This document shows positions 1 to 8,061 of a stretch of 64,000 bases of DNA, piece by piece. The stretch spans positions 1-64,000 of the forward strand of contig NZ_JARGYD010000012.1 in assembly GCF_029168315.1 (NCBI RefSeq), read 5' to 3'. Position 1 is the stretch's first letter, and each line of letters begins with the position of its first letter. The notes beneath the pieces are model-generated. The model did not search any database. It was not told the DNA's origin and was given only the letters and a program-made list of their open reading frames with translations. The translations under genes were made by a program, and so were the position numbers. Source of the DNA: Psychromarinibacter halotolerans (GTDB taxonomy: Bacteria; Pseudomonadota; Alphaproteobacteria; Rhodobacterales; Rhodobacteraceae).

Positions 1-2805
1 GCGCCCTACCTGCGCGTGACCCGCACCGGCGACAGCTGGACGTTCGAATACTCGACCAACGGCACCACTTGGACCACGGCGGGCACCGTGACCCATGCCA
101 TGACCGTGGACGCAGCCGGCCTGTTCTCGGGCAACCTTGGCCAGTCCAACGGCTTCGAGGCGCGCGTCGATTACTTCGAGGTGTCGCACGACCCGATCCT
201 CGACGAAGACGGCACCCCGGTCGACCCGCCCGCCAATCAGGCGCCGGTCGCGGTTGATGACACCTTCGCGACCGGGTCGGACACTGCGCTGGACTTCTCG
301 GAAGACCAGCTTTTGTCGAACGACAGCGACCCGGACGGCGACTCGCTGACCGTCACCGATGTCAGCCAGCCCGCCAACGGGACGGTGACCGACAACGAGA
401 ACGGCGACTGGACCTACACGCCGAACCCCGGATTCAGCGGATCCGACAGCTTTGAATACACCGTCAGCGACGGCGTCGATTCTGAGAACGCGACTGTTAC
501 GGTGATTGTCACCGACCCGGCCGAGAACCCGATGACGTCGGACGACTTCGCTTCGGGCGCGCTGGGATCGACCTGGCGGTATGAAGGCCCGGCGCAGGGC
601 ACCGTCGGCTTTGGCAGCAACGCCACCGACGCCTACCTGACGCTGGCGACCCCGGACGGCACGTTCGATGCGTGGCAGACCAACGGCACCGCCCGCATCA
701 TGCAGGACGCCGTCGATGAGGACTTCCAGATCGAAACGCGGTTCCTGTCGACGCCGCAAGGCAGCTACCAGATGCAGGGCATTCTGGTGGAACAGGACGC
801 GCAGAACTGGATGCGGTTCGACACCTATTCCGCCGGCAACACCCTTTACGCCTATATCGGCCGCACCGTGAACGGGCAGACGTCCAGGCTGCTTGAGGTC
901 GCGATCCCCGGCGGTACCGCGCCCTACGTTCGCGTGACGCGGGACGGTGACAACTGGACCTTCGAATACTCGACCGATGGCAACACTTGGACCTCGGCGG
1001 GAACCGTGACCCACGCCCTGACCGTGGACTCGGTCGGCCTGTTCTCGGGCAACCTTGGCCAATCCAACGGGTTCGAGGCGCGCGTGGACTACTTCGAAGT
1101 CTCGAACGATCCGCTGACCGATGAAGACGGAAACTTCGTTCCCCAGAACCAGGGTCCGACCGCCGTGGCCGACAGCTTCTCGACCGCGGACGGCACACCG
1201 GTCACCTTCTCTGCGGCTGACCTTCTCGCGAACGACAGCGATCCCGAGAACGACACCCTGACCGTCGCGTCGATCGGTCAGCCGTCCAACGGGTCGCTGG
1301 TCGACAATGGTAACGGCACCTGGACCTACACGCCCTTCTCGGGCTTTGGTGGTCTGGATACCTTCACCTACACCGTGACCGACGGCGACAAATCAAGCGT
1401 CGGCAACGTATCCGTCACCGTCGGCGACCCGATCGACGTTTGGTACGGCGACACGCAGACGTTCGGGGCGCAGGGCGAAACGCAGGTCTGGATCAACATC
1501 CTTGGCAACGTGTCCGGCGAGGTCGCATCGATGAGCTATTCGCTCAATGGCGGCCCGGCGCAGTACCTGTCTGTAGGCGCGGACACACGGCGTCTTCAGG
1601 ATGCCGGCGACTTCAACGTCGAGATCGCCTATTCCGATCTGGATGGCTCTGCGACGGATGACGTTGTGACCATCACCGCAGTGATGACCAACGGCCAGAC
1701 CTACACGCAGGATGTCATCGTCGATTACGAGGACGGCAGCGTCTGGGATGCGAACTACAGCATCGACTGGTCAAGCGTGAGCGACATCACCGATGTCGTG
1801 CAGGTCGTCGATGGCACATGGACCATCGGTCAGGACGGCGTGCGGCCCGTTGACCTTGGCTATGACCGGCTGCTGACGCTGGGCGACGAAAGCTGGGACA
1901 ACTACCAGGTTTCGATGCAGATCACACCGCACGACCTGACCAACGTCGACCCGCGCGGCCGCGACGGCGGCGGGTTCGCGCTTGGCATGCTGTGGAACGG
2001 TCACACCGATACGCCCATCGCGAACGCCCAGCCGCATGTCGGCTGGGAGCCCGGCGCGGCATTCTTCTTCCATGACGAGAACGGCGACGGCAACGGCACG
2101 ATCAAGCTGCACCCCTCGCTGAACTTCTTCAACACGCTGGGCACCACGGCGATCACGATCAACCAAGGCACGACCTACAACGTCGAAATGCAGGTCGAGA
2201 TGGTCGGTCTGTACGACCGCCTGTACAGCCTGAAGATCTGGGAAGACGGCACCGCCGAGCCGCAGAACTGGACGCTGCAGGGGGTTCAGACCTTCAGCAT
2301 CGACCAAGCGCCGTCGACCGGCAGCCTGTACCTGAACGCGCACTACAATGACGTGTCGTTCGGCGACCTCACGGTCACCGAGATCGAGGGTCGCGACATC
2401 GTTCAGGGCACCGATGGCGATGACGTGCAGGTTGCCGTGATCAACGGGTCGACCGACCCGGGCATGGGCGAAATCGACGTCTTCGTCGGTGGCGGCGGCG
2501 CGGACACCTTCGTGTTCGGCGATCAGTACGGCACCTACTATGACGACAACAACGCGTCGTCGGCGGGCACGGAAGACTATGGCTTCGTGTGGGACTTCAC
2601 CTCTGGCACCGACAAGGTCCAGCTATGGGGCAGCGAGTCGGACTACGTCCTGACGCAAAACACGGCGGGCCTGCCGGCAGGCACGGCGATCTGGCTTAGC
2701 ATCGACGGCGAAGAGGACGAACTGATCGGCGTGCTGAACCAGTCCTACAACCTGTCGCTTGCCAGCGACGACTTCGTCTTCACGGATCCGGGCCTGTTCG
2801 CCTGA
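1..2805 (+). CDS. Giant modular secreted protein (lectin-like and cadherin-like repeats, RTX-type C-terminus), 5' end outside window
   Basis: The reading frame is open from base 1 and enters in mid-repeat, so the true start lies upstream; a GTG at 16 is probably internal. Bases 1-200 are the end of a lectin/laminin-G-like beta-sandwich. About 235-510 is a cadherin-like (Big_9/VCBS) domain with the LLSNDSDPDGDSLTV signature. About 541-1110 is a full second copy of the lectin-like unit (GLFSGNLGQSNGFEARVDYF occurs in both), and 1145-1425 a second cadherin-like domain. About 1430-1710 is Ig-like and 1740-2390 another beta-sandwich. The last 130 residues (GGGGADTFVFGD, then WDFTSGTDKVQLWG) resemble RTX C-termini that direct type I secretion. 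There is no C-terminal membrane anchor. Acidic repeats suggest calcium binding. A surface adhesin or biofilm-matrix role beside the EPS genes is inference. Confidence 0.85.
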   Translation, partial: APYLRVTRTGDSWTFEYSTNGTTWTTAGTVTHAMTVDAAGLFSGNLGQSNGFEARVDYFEVSHDPILDEDGTPVDPPANQAPVAVDDTFATGSDTALDFSEDQLLSNDSDPDGDSLTVTDVSQPANGTVTDNENGDWTYTPNPGFSGSDSFEYTVSDGVDSENATVTVIVTDPAENPMTSDDFASGALGSTWRYEGPAQGTVGFGSNATDAYLTLATPDGTFDAWQTNGTARIMQDAVDEDFQIETRFLSTPQGSYQMQGILVEQDAQNWMRFDTYSAGNTLYAYIGRTVNGQTSRLLEVAIPGGTAPYVRVTRDGDNWTFEYSTDGNTWTSAGTVTHALTVDSVGLFSGNLGQSNGFEARVDYFEVSNDPLTDEDGNFVPQNQGPTAVADSFSTADGTPVTFSAADLLANDSDPENDTLTVASIGQPSNGSLVDNGNGTWTYTPFSGFGGLDTFTYTVTDGDKSSVGNVSVTVGDPIDVWYGDTQTFGAQGETQVWINILGNVSGEVASMSYSLNGGPAQYLSVGADTRRLQDAGDFNVEIAYSDLDGSATDDVVTITAVMTNGQTYTQDVIVDYEDGSVWDANYSIDWSSVSDITDVVQVVDGTWTIGQDGVRPVDLGYDRLLTLGDESWDNYQVSMQITPHDLTNVDPRGRDGGGFALGMLWNGHTDTPIANAQPHVGWEPGAAFFFHDENGDGNGTIKLHPSLNFFNTLGTTAITINQGTTYNVEMQVEMVGLYDRLYSLKIWEDGTAEPQNWTLQGVQTFSIDQAPSTGSLYLNAHYNDVSFGDLTVTEIEGRDIVQGTDGDDVQVAVINGSTDPGMGEIDVFVGGGGADTFVFGDQYGTYYDDNNASSAGTEDYGFVWDFTSGTDKVQLWGSESDYVLTQNTAGLPAGTAIWLSIDGEEDELIGVLNQSYNLSLASDDFVFTDPGLFA

Positions 2806-2822
2806 TCATGATGGACACAGAA

Positions 2823-2853
2823 AGGGCCGGAGCGCGGACTGCGCTTCGGCCCT
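2823..2853. terminator. Bidirectional terminator between converging genes
   Basis: A 13-bp stem (AGGGCCGGAGCGC pairing with GCGCTTCGGCCCT, one G-T wobble) encloses a 5-nt loop and lies 18 bp after the stop of the giant protein. It is followed by CTTCATTT on the plus strand and TTTCTGTG on the minus strand, so it can serve both converging genes. Confidence 0.7.
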
Positions 2854-2897
2854 CTTCATTTCAGGATCGCGGTGAAAGCAGACCGATGGCCCGCTTG

Positions 2898-3593
2898 TCA
2901 GTACCCGGTACCACGCAGAACCACGGCGACGGTCCGCGCCAGAATCGACAGGTCGCTGCGCAGCGACAGCCCGGCGTGGTAATCCCGGTCGTACTGGGCG
3001 CGCTCGGCGAACGACGTCTCGTTCCGGTCGGACACCTGCCACGACCCGGTGATGCCGGGGCGCAGGATGAAATAGGCACGGCCAGGATACATGTGCCGCT
3101 GCTGAACCATCATCGGGCGCGGCCCGATCAGCGACATGTCGCCCCGCAGCACGTTCCACAGCTGGGGCAACTCGTCCAGCGAGGTCTTGCGCAGGAACCG
3201 GCCCAGCGGGGTGATCCGGGGATCGTGCTTCAGCTTCTGCGTCCGGTCCCATTCTGCGCGGGCGTCGGCGTTTTCGGCCAGATGGGCCGCCAGAAGGTCG
3301 TCGGCATTCGGCACCATCGTGCGAATCTTCATCATGCGGAACGTATGCCCCGCGCGGCCGATCCGCTGTTGACCGTAGAACGGCGACTTGCCGTCCAGCG
3401 CCACCAGCGCAGCAAGAACCAGCACAATTGGAACAGTGAACGGAAGCGTCACCAAAACGACAAGGACGTCCAGAAGGCGCTTGAACAGCCTTTCGTAGGG
3501 GCGTTTCCGGGATCTCGGCCCATAGTATCTGCCAACCGTGGGGCGCGCGCCATACGAGGCCGAATTCGGCACGCTTTCCAAGGGAAACGTCAT
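2898..3593 (-). CDS. Priming sugar transferase for exopolysaccharide (ExoY/WcaJ-type, bacterial sugar transferase family)
   Basis: This family transfers a sugar-1-phosphate to undecaprenyl phosphate at the inner membrane, the first step of EPS repeat assembly. The 231-residue protein has a basic stretch, one hydrophobic segment (about residues 40-65, LLDVLVVLVTLPFTVP), then the family signatures KIRTMVPNAD, FLRKTSLDELPQLWN and GDMSLIGPRP, and ends in RPGITGSWQV...RNE. It is the short one-helix ExoY-like form. I chose the ATG at 3593 because GGGGTGA precedes it; an in-frame TTG at 3632 would add 13 residues. It converges on the giant repeat protein and is divergent from the glycosyltransferase at 3821 across an AT-rich 227-bp gap that probably holds both promoters. 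Confidence 0.9.
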   Translation of the reverse strand: MTFPLESVPNSASYGARPTVGRYYGPRSRKRPYERLFKRLLDVLVVLVTLPFTVPIVLVLAALVALDGKSPFYGQQRIGRAGHTFRMMKIRTMVPNADDLLAAHLAENADARAEWDRTQKLKHDPRITPLGRFLRKTSLDELPQLWNVLRGDMSLIGPRPMMVQQRHMYPGRAYFILRPGITGSWQVSDRNETSFAERAQYDRDYHAGLSLRSDLSILARTVAVVLRGTGY

Positions 3594-3820
3594 AAAATCA
3601 CCCCAAGCCAAGACTAGGCAGCATTGCGACAAGAATTCTTCCGATGGCTCGGATATGTCAGAGGTTATTAGACACGGTCAACCATTTGTAGCGCGGTGCG
3701 GGCAGCAACTCACCGTGATGCAACTATAAGATGCTGAATTACACATATCGAACACCCTAAACAAGAAAAGCCGCCTCGAAGACTTGCAGACATGGCGGTG
3801 ACGACGACAAGAAAGTGCAC

Positions 3821-4774
3821 ATGACCTTGGCATCCGAAAAACCGGGCACCCCAGATCTTGCCAGCCGACCAAGCGTCAAGGTCGTCATTCCGCATCTGAA
3901 CGGACACGACGCGCTGGACCGATGTCTGGCGTCGCTAGAGGCCGACAGCCGAAGGTCGGGCGTCCCGATTTCCGTGATCGTCGTCGACAACGGGTCCACC
4001 CATTTGCCGTCCGAGACGTGCGCCCCCTATCCCTTCGTGCGGCTGGTCGAGGAACGCGAACCCGGCCCGGGTCCGGCCCGCAGCCACGGCGCGCGGCTGG
4101 CCGACACGCCACTGTTGGCGTTCATCGACGCGGACTGCACCGCGCAGCCCGGCTGGCTGGCGGCCATCCTTGCGCATTTCGAAAGCCACCCGGACACGGC
4201 GGTCATCGGCGGCGACGTCCGCATCGCGCGGGCCGATCCCGCACGCCCCACGGCGATCGAGGCCTACGAAAGCGTCTACGGATACCGCATGAAGCTGTAT
4301 GTCGAGCGCGATCACTATACGGCCACCTGCAACATGGCGGTGCGGCGCGAGGTTTTTCTGCGTGTCGGCGACTTCGCCGGAATTCAACTGGCGGAAGATG
4401 TCGATTGGGGCCGGCGCGCCACCGCGATGGGGTATCGGATCGACTACGTGCCAGAGATGCGGATAGAAACCCCGGCGCGCGAAAGCTTTGCCGAACTGGC
4501 CCGCAAATGGGATCGGCATATCGGACACGACTTTTCCGAGGTCCGGTCGGGCAAGGACCGGCTGAAGTGGGTGGCGCGCGCCGTTGCGCTTGCCGCCTCA
4601 CCGCTGGCCGAAACCGGGCGGATCATGCGCTCGGACAGACTGAACGGGCTGAACGAGCGATGGCTCGGATTGACCTGCCTGACCCGCATCCGGCTATATC
4701 GCTGCCGAAAGATGCTGGGGCTACTGGCGGGCTTCGGGCGCAGCAGCGCCTCGGCCTGGCGAAACGAAGGATGA
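3821..4774 (+). CDS. Family 2 glycosyltransferase
   Basis: GT-A fold glycosyltransferase of about 317 residues, expected to add a sugar to a lipid-linked EPS precursor on the cytoplasmic face. Visible motifs are the N-terminal VVIPHLNGHDALDRCL strand, VIVVDNGST, and the metal-binding DxD-type FIDADCTAQPGW, followed by a central GGDVRI segment and ED(V)DWG. There is no clear membrane domain. The start could be the GTG at 3815 or the ATG at 3821; neither has a strong ribosome-binding site. The next glycosyltransferase begins 5 bp after its stop, so the two are cotranscribed. The sugar specificity cannot be read from sequence. Confidence 0.85.
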   Translation: MTLASEKPGTPDLASRPSVKVVIPHLNGHDALDRCLASLEADSRRSGVPISVIVVDNGSTHLPSETCAPYPFVRLVEEREPGPGPARSHGARLADTPLLAFIDADCTAQPGWLAAILAHFESHPDTAVIGGDVRIARADPARPTAIEAYESVYGYRMKLYVERDHYTATCNMAVRREVFLRVGDFAGIQLAEDVDWGRRATAMGYRIDYVPEMRIETPARESFAELARKWDRHIGHDFSEVRSGKDRLKWVARAVALAASPLAETGRIMRSDRLNGLNERWLGLTCLTRIRLYRCRKMLGLLAGFGRSSASAWRNEG

Positions 4775-4778
4775 TGGA

Positions 4779-5771
4779 ATGACGACGGACGCAACCGCGA
4801 CGGCCCCCGAGATCGCGACCAAGACCGAAACCGGGCGCATGTCCGACCCGGCCACGCCGCCGACGGTTTCGATCATCGTGGTCAGCTACAACACGCGCGA
4901 GATGACGCTGGAATGCCTTCGGTCCGTCGTGGCGGAAACTCGAACGCCCTATGAGGTCATCGTGCTGGACAACGCGTCGTCCGACGGGTCCGCCGAAGCC
5001 ATCGCAGCCGAGTTCCCGGACATGATGCTGATGGCCGAAACCGACAACCACGGCTTTGCAAAGGGCAACAACATCGCCATCCGCCACGCGCGGGGCGAGT
5101 ACGTGCTGTTGCTGAACCCGGACACGATCGTCCTTGATGGCGCGATCGACCGGCTGATGGAATTCGCGGCAGCTCGTCCCGAAGCCGGGATCTGGGGCGG
5201 CCGGACGCTGTACGGCGACCGCAGCCTCAACCCGACCAGCTGCTATCGCAAGATGTCCCTGTGGAACGTCACCAGCCAAGCCTTGGGCCTAAGCAGCCTG
5301 TTCCGGCAAAGCCCGATCTTCAATTCGGAACGCTACGGCGGCTGGAAGCGCGACACGGAGCGCGAGGTAGACGTCATCACGGGCTGCTTCCTGCTGATCA
5401 AGCGGGCGTTCTGGGACGAGCTTGGCGGCTTCGATACGACCTATGTCATGTACGGCGAGGAAACCGACCTGTGCCTGCGGGCGCACGCGCTTGGCGCGAG
5501 GCCACGCATGACGCCGGACGCCACGATCGTTCACTACGCCGGTGCGTCCGAGAAGGTGCGGTCCGACAAGATGGTCCGCCTGCTTCGGGCGAAGGTCCTT
5601 CTGATCAAGCGCCACTTCCCCGCGTGGAAGCGGCCGCTTGGGCTGGCGATGTTCCGATTGTGGCCCTGGAGCCGCGCGTGGGGCACGCGTCTGCTGCGCA
5701 GAGGTGGCGCGGAAACATGGGCCGAAATCTGGGCGCGCCGCAGCGAGTGGAAGGACGGCTGGCCAGAGTGA
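4779..5771 (+). CDS. Family 2 glycosyltransferase, rhamnosyltransferase (WbbL)-like
   Basis: About 330 residues. After a 27-residue polar leader comes a GT2 domain with SIIVVSYNTREMTLECL, VIVLDNASSDGS, a nucleotide/metal-binding LLLNPDTIVLDGAID, and the acceptor-side signature MYGEETDLCLRAHALG that is typical of WbbL-like rhamnosyltransferases. The C-terminal 60 residues are basic with a short hydrophobic stretch near FRLWPWSRAW, possibly a membrane contact. It starts 5 bp after the previous glycosyltransferase. The assignment to family is firm; the donor sugar is inference. Confidence 0.87.
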   Translation: MTTDATATAPEIATKTETGRMSDPATPPTVSIIVVSYNTREMTLECLRSVVAETRTPYEVIVLDNASSDGSAEAIAAEFPDMMLMAETDNHGFAKGNNIAIRHARGEYVLLLNPDTIVLDGAIDRLMEFAAARPEAGIWGGRTLYGDRSLNPTSCYRKMSLWNVTSQALGLSSLFRQSPIFNSERYGGWKRDTEREVDVITGCFLLIKRAFWDELGGFDTTYVMYGEETDLCLRAHALGARPRMTPDATIVHYAGASEKVRSDKMVRLLRAKVLLIKRHFPAWKRPLGLAMFRLWPWSRAWGTRLLRRGGAETWAEIWARRSEWKDGWPE

Positions 5772-5997
5772 TGCCAGTATGATGCCGGAGTGAGTCCCGG
5801 CTGATCGGGCCATTCCGCGCTTATTTCCCACACCCCTAGGCGGACTTCTGCTGCTTGCCGCGACGGCGGTCTGCGGTTTCCGCACAGATCCTGCAGCGCC
5901 CGATTCGGCGCGCCTTGTTTCCGTTAAATTGACAAAATACCAAACTACACAAATCGAACCGAATTGGTGAACAACCGCGGAACGAGGCTGTGAGCAG

Positions 5998-6405
5998 ATG
6001 AACGTCCGGTCAGATCTTGAGAACGCGCCGATAACGCCGGTCGAAATGCCCGAGGCGATTCGCGGCACGCGCGACGCGATCTTCTATCTTCTGCGTCAGC
6101 ACCAAGGCGGCTTGGACGAGGACCAGCACAATCAGACGGTCCCCATCCCGGATCGCCCCCAGCCGTCCCCAGCGCCGCAAAGCACGACGCCACGTCCGAT
6201 CCCCGAGGCAGTGCGAGAGACGTCGCCGCATGTCCGCGTGCAAGAGCAGGTGACGCAGTACCGGTTCCGGCTGGGCCGCATCCGCATCCCGGCCACTGCG
6301 CCGCGATCCGAAAACCACCTTCCGATGGACGAGTTCGTGTCCGACGACGACGACGGCTCTCCCGGCCACTTTCCCGGCACACCGGACCGCTGGACCTTCG
6401 GCTGA
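5998..6405 (+). CDS. Hypothetical protein, proline-rich and probably disordered
   Basis: A 135-residue protein that I do not recognise. The first 40 residues (PEAIRGTRDAIFYLLRQHQG) look helical. Residues 45-80 are proline- and serine-rich, then there is a basic VTQYRFRLGRIRIP segment and an acidic FVSDDDDG stretch near the end. It has no signal peptide, membrane helix or catalytic motif. Its position between the EPS glycosyltransferases and the rhomboid gene (87 bp downstream), on the same strand, suggests a role in EPS assembly or its control. Codon use fits the surrounding genes, so it is probably real. Confidence 0.55.
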   Translation: MNVRSDLENAPITPVEMPEAIRGTRDAIFYLLRQHQGGLDEDQHNQTVPIPDRPQPSPAPQSTTPRPIPEAVRETSPHVRVQEQVTQYRFRLGRIRIPATAPRSENHLPMDEFVSDDDDGSPGHFPGTPDRWTFG

Positions 6406-6491
6406 GGCCGCGACACCCAGCGCGCGCCCGAAAGCCCGACCTCGCACAGAGTTCTCTTGCCTTTCCGCCCGGCTGGCGGCACGCCAAACCA

Positions 6492-7172
6492 ATGACCGAT
6501 CCCGTAACGCGCGACATCTCCGGACCTACACCGTCCGCGTCCGGCACGACCGGCGGCGTCAGCCCGGTTCTGCTGATGATCGCAGCCGTCTGCATCCTGA
6601 TCGAACTGGTCCTGCAAGGTGCCGACCTGAAGCTTTTCGGCTCGCCCGTGTGGCGCAGCCGTACCTACCAGTATGGCGCGTTCTGGCCCGGGCTGCTGCA
6701 CGGGTGGCGGCCCAACTACGCGGCGCAGCCCTATGCGATGTTCCTGACCTACGCGATGCTGCACGGCGGCCTCGGCCACCTTGCGGGCAACATGTTCACC
6801 CTGTTGGCACTGGGCGAGACTGTGGTCCGCCGCGTTGGGCAGCGCGGCTTCGTGCTGATCTACTCGACCGCGGCCCTTGGCGGCGCGGCGCTGTTCGGCC
6901 TGACCGCAGATGGCCCCCGCCCGATGGTCGGCGCCTCGGGCGCGTTGTTCGGCTTGGCGGCGGCGCTGATCTACTGGAACTTCGTCATCCCCGAGCACAC
7001 GGCCGGACGGATGCGGCGACTTGCGGCCGCCATCGGGTCGCTGATCGTGCTGAATGCGCTGCTATGGGTGCTTCTGGATGGGCTTCTGGCGTGGGAAACC
7101 CATCTTGGCGGGTTCCTCGCCGGGTGGCTTGCCGCTTGGCTGCTGGACCGCTGGGCCCGGCGGCGGGGTTAG
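6492..7172 (+). CDS. Rhomboid family intramembrane serine protease
   Basis: A 226-residue polytopic protein. The family signatures are in order: HGGLGHLAGNMF (helix 2 HxxxN), the catalytic serine in GASGALFGL at about residue 155, and the catalytic histidine in HLGGFLAGW near residue 207. Six hydrophobic segments fit the bacterial GlpG-like fold. Rhomboids cut membrane helices of other proteins. Within an EPS locus the substrate could be a membrane-anchored assembly or surface protein, but nothing in the sequence identifies it. The gene converges on the tyrosine-kinase gene, with a GC-rich hairpin between them. Confidence 0.88.
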   Translation: MTDPVTRDISGPTPSASGTTGGVSPVLLMIAAVCILIELVLQGADLKLFGSPVWRSRTYQYGAFWPGLLHGWRPNYAAQPYAMFLTYAMLHGGLGHLAGNMFTLLALGETVVRRVGQRGFVLIYSTAALGGAALFGLTADGPRPMVGASGALFGLAAALIYWNFVIPEHTAGRMRRLAAAIGSLIVLNALLWVLLDGLLAWETHLGGFLAGWLAAWLLDRWARRRG

Positions 7173-7176
7173 GCCT

Positions 7177-7202
7177 GCGGCGCGCGAAGACCAGCGCGCC
7201 GC
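7177..7202. terminator. GC hairpin between the converging rhomboid and tyrosine-kinase genes
   Basis: A perfect 9-bp stem GCGGCGCGC/GCGCGCCGC with an 8-nt loop fills the 37-bp gap between the two stop codons. No clear T-run follows on either strand, so its role as an intrinsic terminator is uncertain. Confidence 0.4.
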
Positions 7203-7209
7203 CTCGATC

Positions 7210-8031
7210 CTAGTAGTAGCCGTCTTCGTAGCCGTAGGCGCCGTTCACGTACCGGCACTTGTTCAGCACGACACCGGCAACGTTGGTCAGCTCGGCGACC
7301 TGCCGTTCGGCCACGTCGATCTGGGTCATGGTGGTCTGCTCGGCCTCGGCCACGATGATGGCCGCGTCGATCCGGTTCAGGAACCCGAAGTTGTCGTCGC
7401 TCGCCGACATCGGCGGCAGGTCGATCAGCATAAGGTCCGGCTGATACTCGGCCTCGATTTCTTCCAGAACCCGGCGGGTCTGGTCGCTTTGCAGGGTTTC
7501 GGCAGACCTATGCGACGTTCCGAAGCCAAGCCCGAACGCCAAGTTCGGGCCGTGGCGCATGGCGACATCTTTGAACGGCACCCGGCCGGACAGAACGTCT
7601 TCCATCGGGATCTCGCCCTTCTGACCAAGGATGCGGCCAAGGCCACTGCGGCGCAGGTCGAAGTCCAGCACGACGCTGCGCATCCCGGTCTGACGGCCAA
7701 GCCCGAAGGCAAGGTTGGCACAGGTCGTCGTCTTGCCGCACGCGCTGTGCGGCGACGTGATCGCGATCCGGCGCCAGCCGTTTGCCTGCGCCTGTTGGAC
7801 CAGCCGCGTGCGCAGGATGTCGTAAGGCGTAGAGTCCTTGCTGCTGCGGAAGGTCATGATCCGGTTCTTCAGCATCTGCCGACGCTGCAGCTTGATCTCG
7901 GGCAGAGCGGCCCACGCCTCGTCGGCGGCGGACTTGTCCTGCACGGTGCCACGCGGCTGGGGCCGGGCTGTGGCCCCCCGCGTGTCACGCTGTTCGCGCG
8001 CGCGTTCGATCGCTGCCTGTAGACGTTCCAT
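7210..8031 (-). CDS. Polysaccharide biosynthesis tyrosine autokinase (CpsD/CapB, BY-kinase type)
   Basis: A 273-residue cytoplasmic ATPase/kinase that normally pairs with a Wzz-type activator to control EPS polymer length. It has a Walker A (SACGKTTTCAN, about residue 97), a Walker A' (VVLDFDLRRSG) and a Walker B (LMLIDLPPMSAS). It ends in a tyrosine cluster (YVNGAYGYEDGYY) that would be the autophosphorylation site. The first 60 residues are basic and disordered. The stand-alone kinase with a separate Wzz gene (30 bp upstream in transcription) is the split arrangement of the fused ExoP/Wzc proteins. It is the third gene of a leftward operon with the ATPase and the Wzz protein. Confidence 0.88.
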   Translation of the reverse strand: MERLQAAIERAREQRDTRGATARPQPRGTVQDKSAADEAWAALPEIKLQRRQMLKNRIMTFRSSKDSTPYDILRTRLVQQAQANGWRRIAITSPHSACGKTTTCANLAFGLGRQTGMRSVVLDFDLRRSGLGRILGQKGEIPMEDVLSGRVPFKDVAMRHGPNLAFGLGFGTSHRSAETLQSDQTRRVLEEIEAEYQPDLMLIDLPPMSASDDNFGFLNRIDAAIIVAEAEQTTMTQIDVAERQVAELTNVAGVVLNKCRYVNGAYGYEDGYY

Positions 8032-8061
8032 CAGACCAACTCTCTCATTGTCACAAACATC

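Noticed and set aside
5929..5957. TTGACA with a -10 at 17 bp before the hypothetical gene at 5998
   Set aside because: The -35 is perfect but the -10 (AATCGA) is poor; the site is too weak to list as a promoter.
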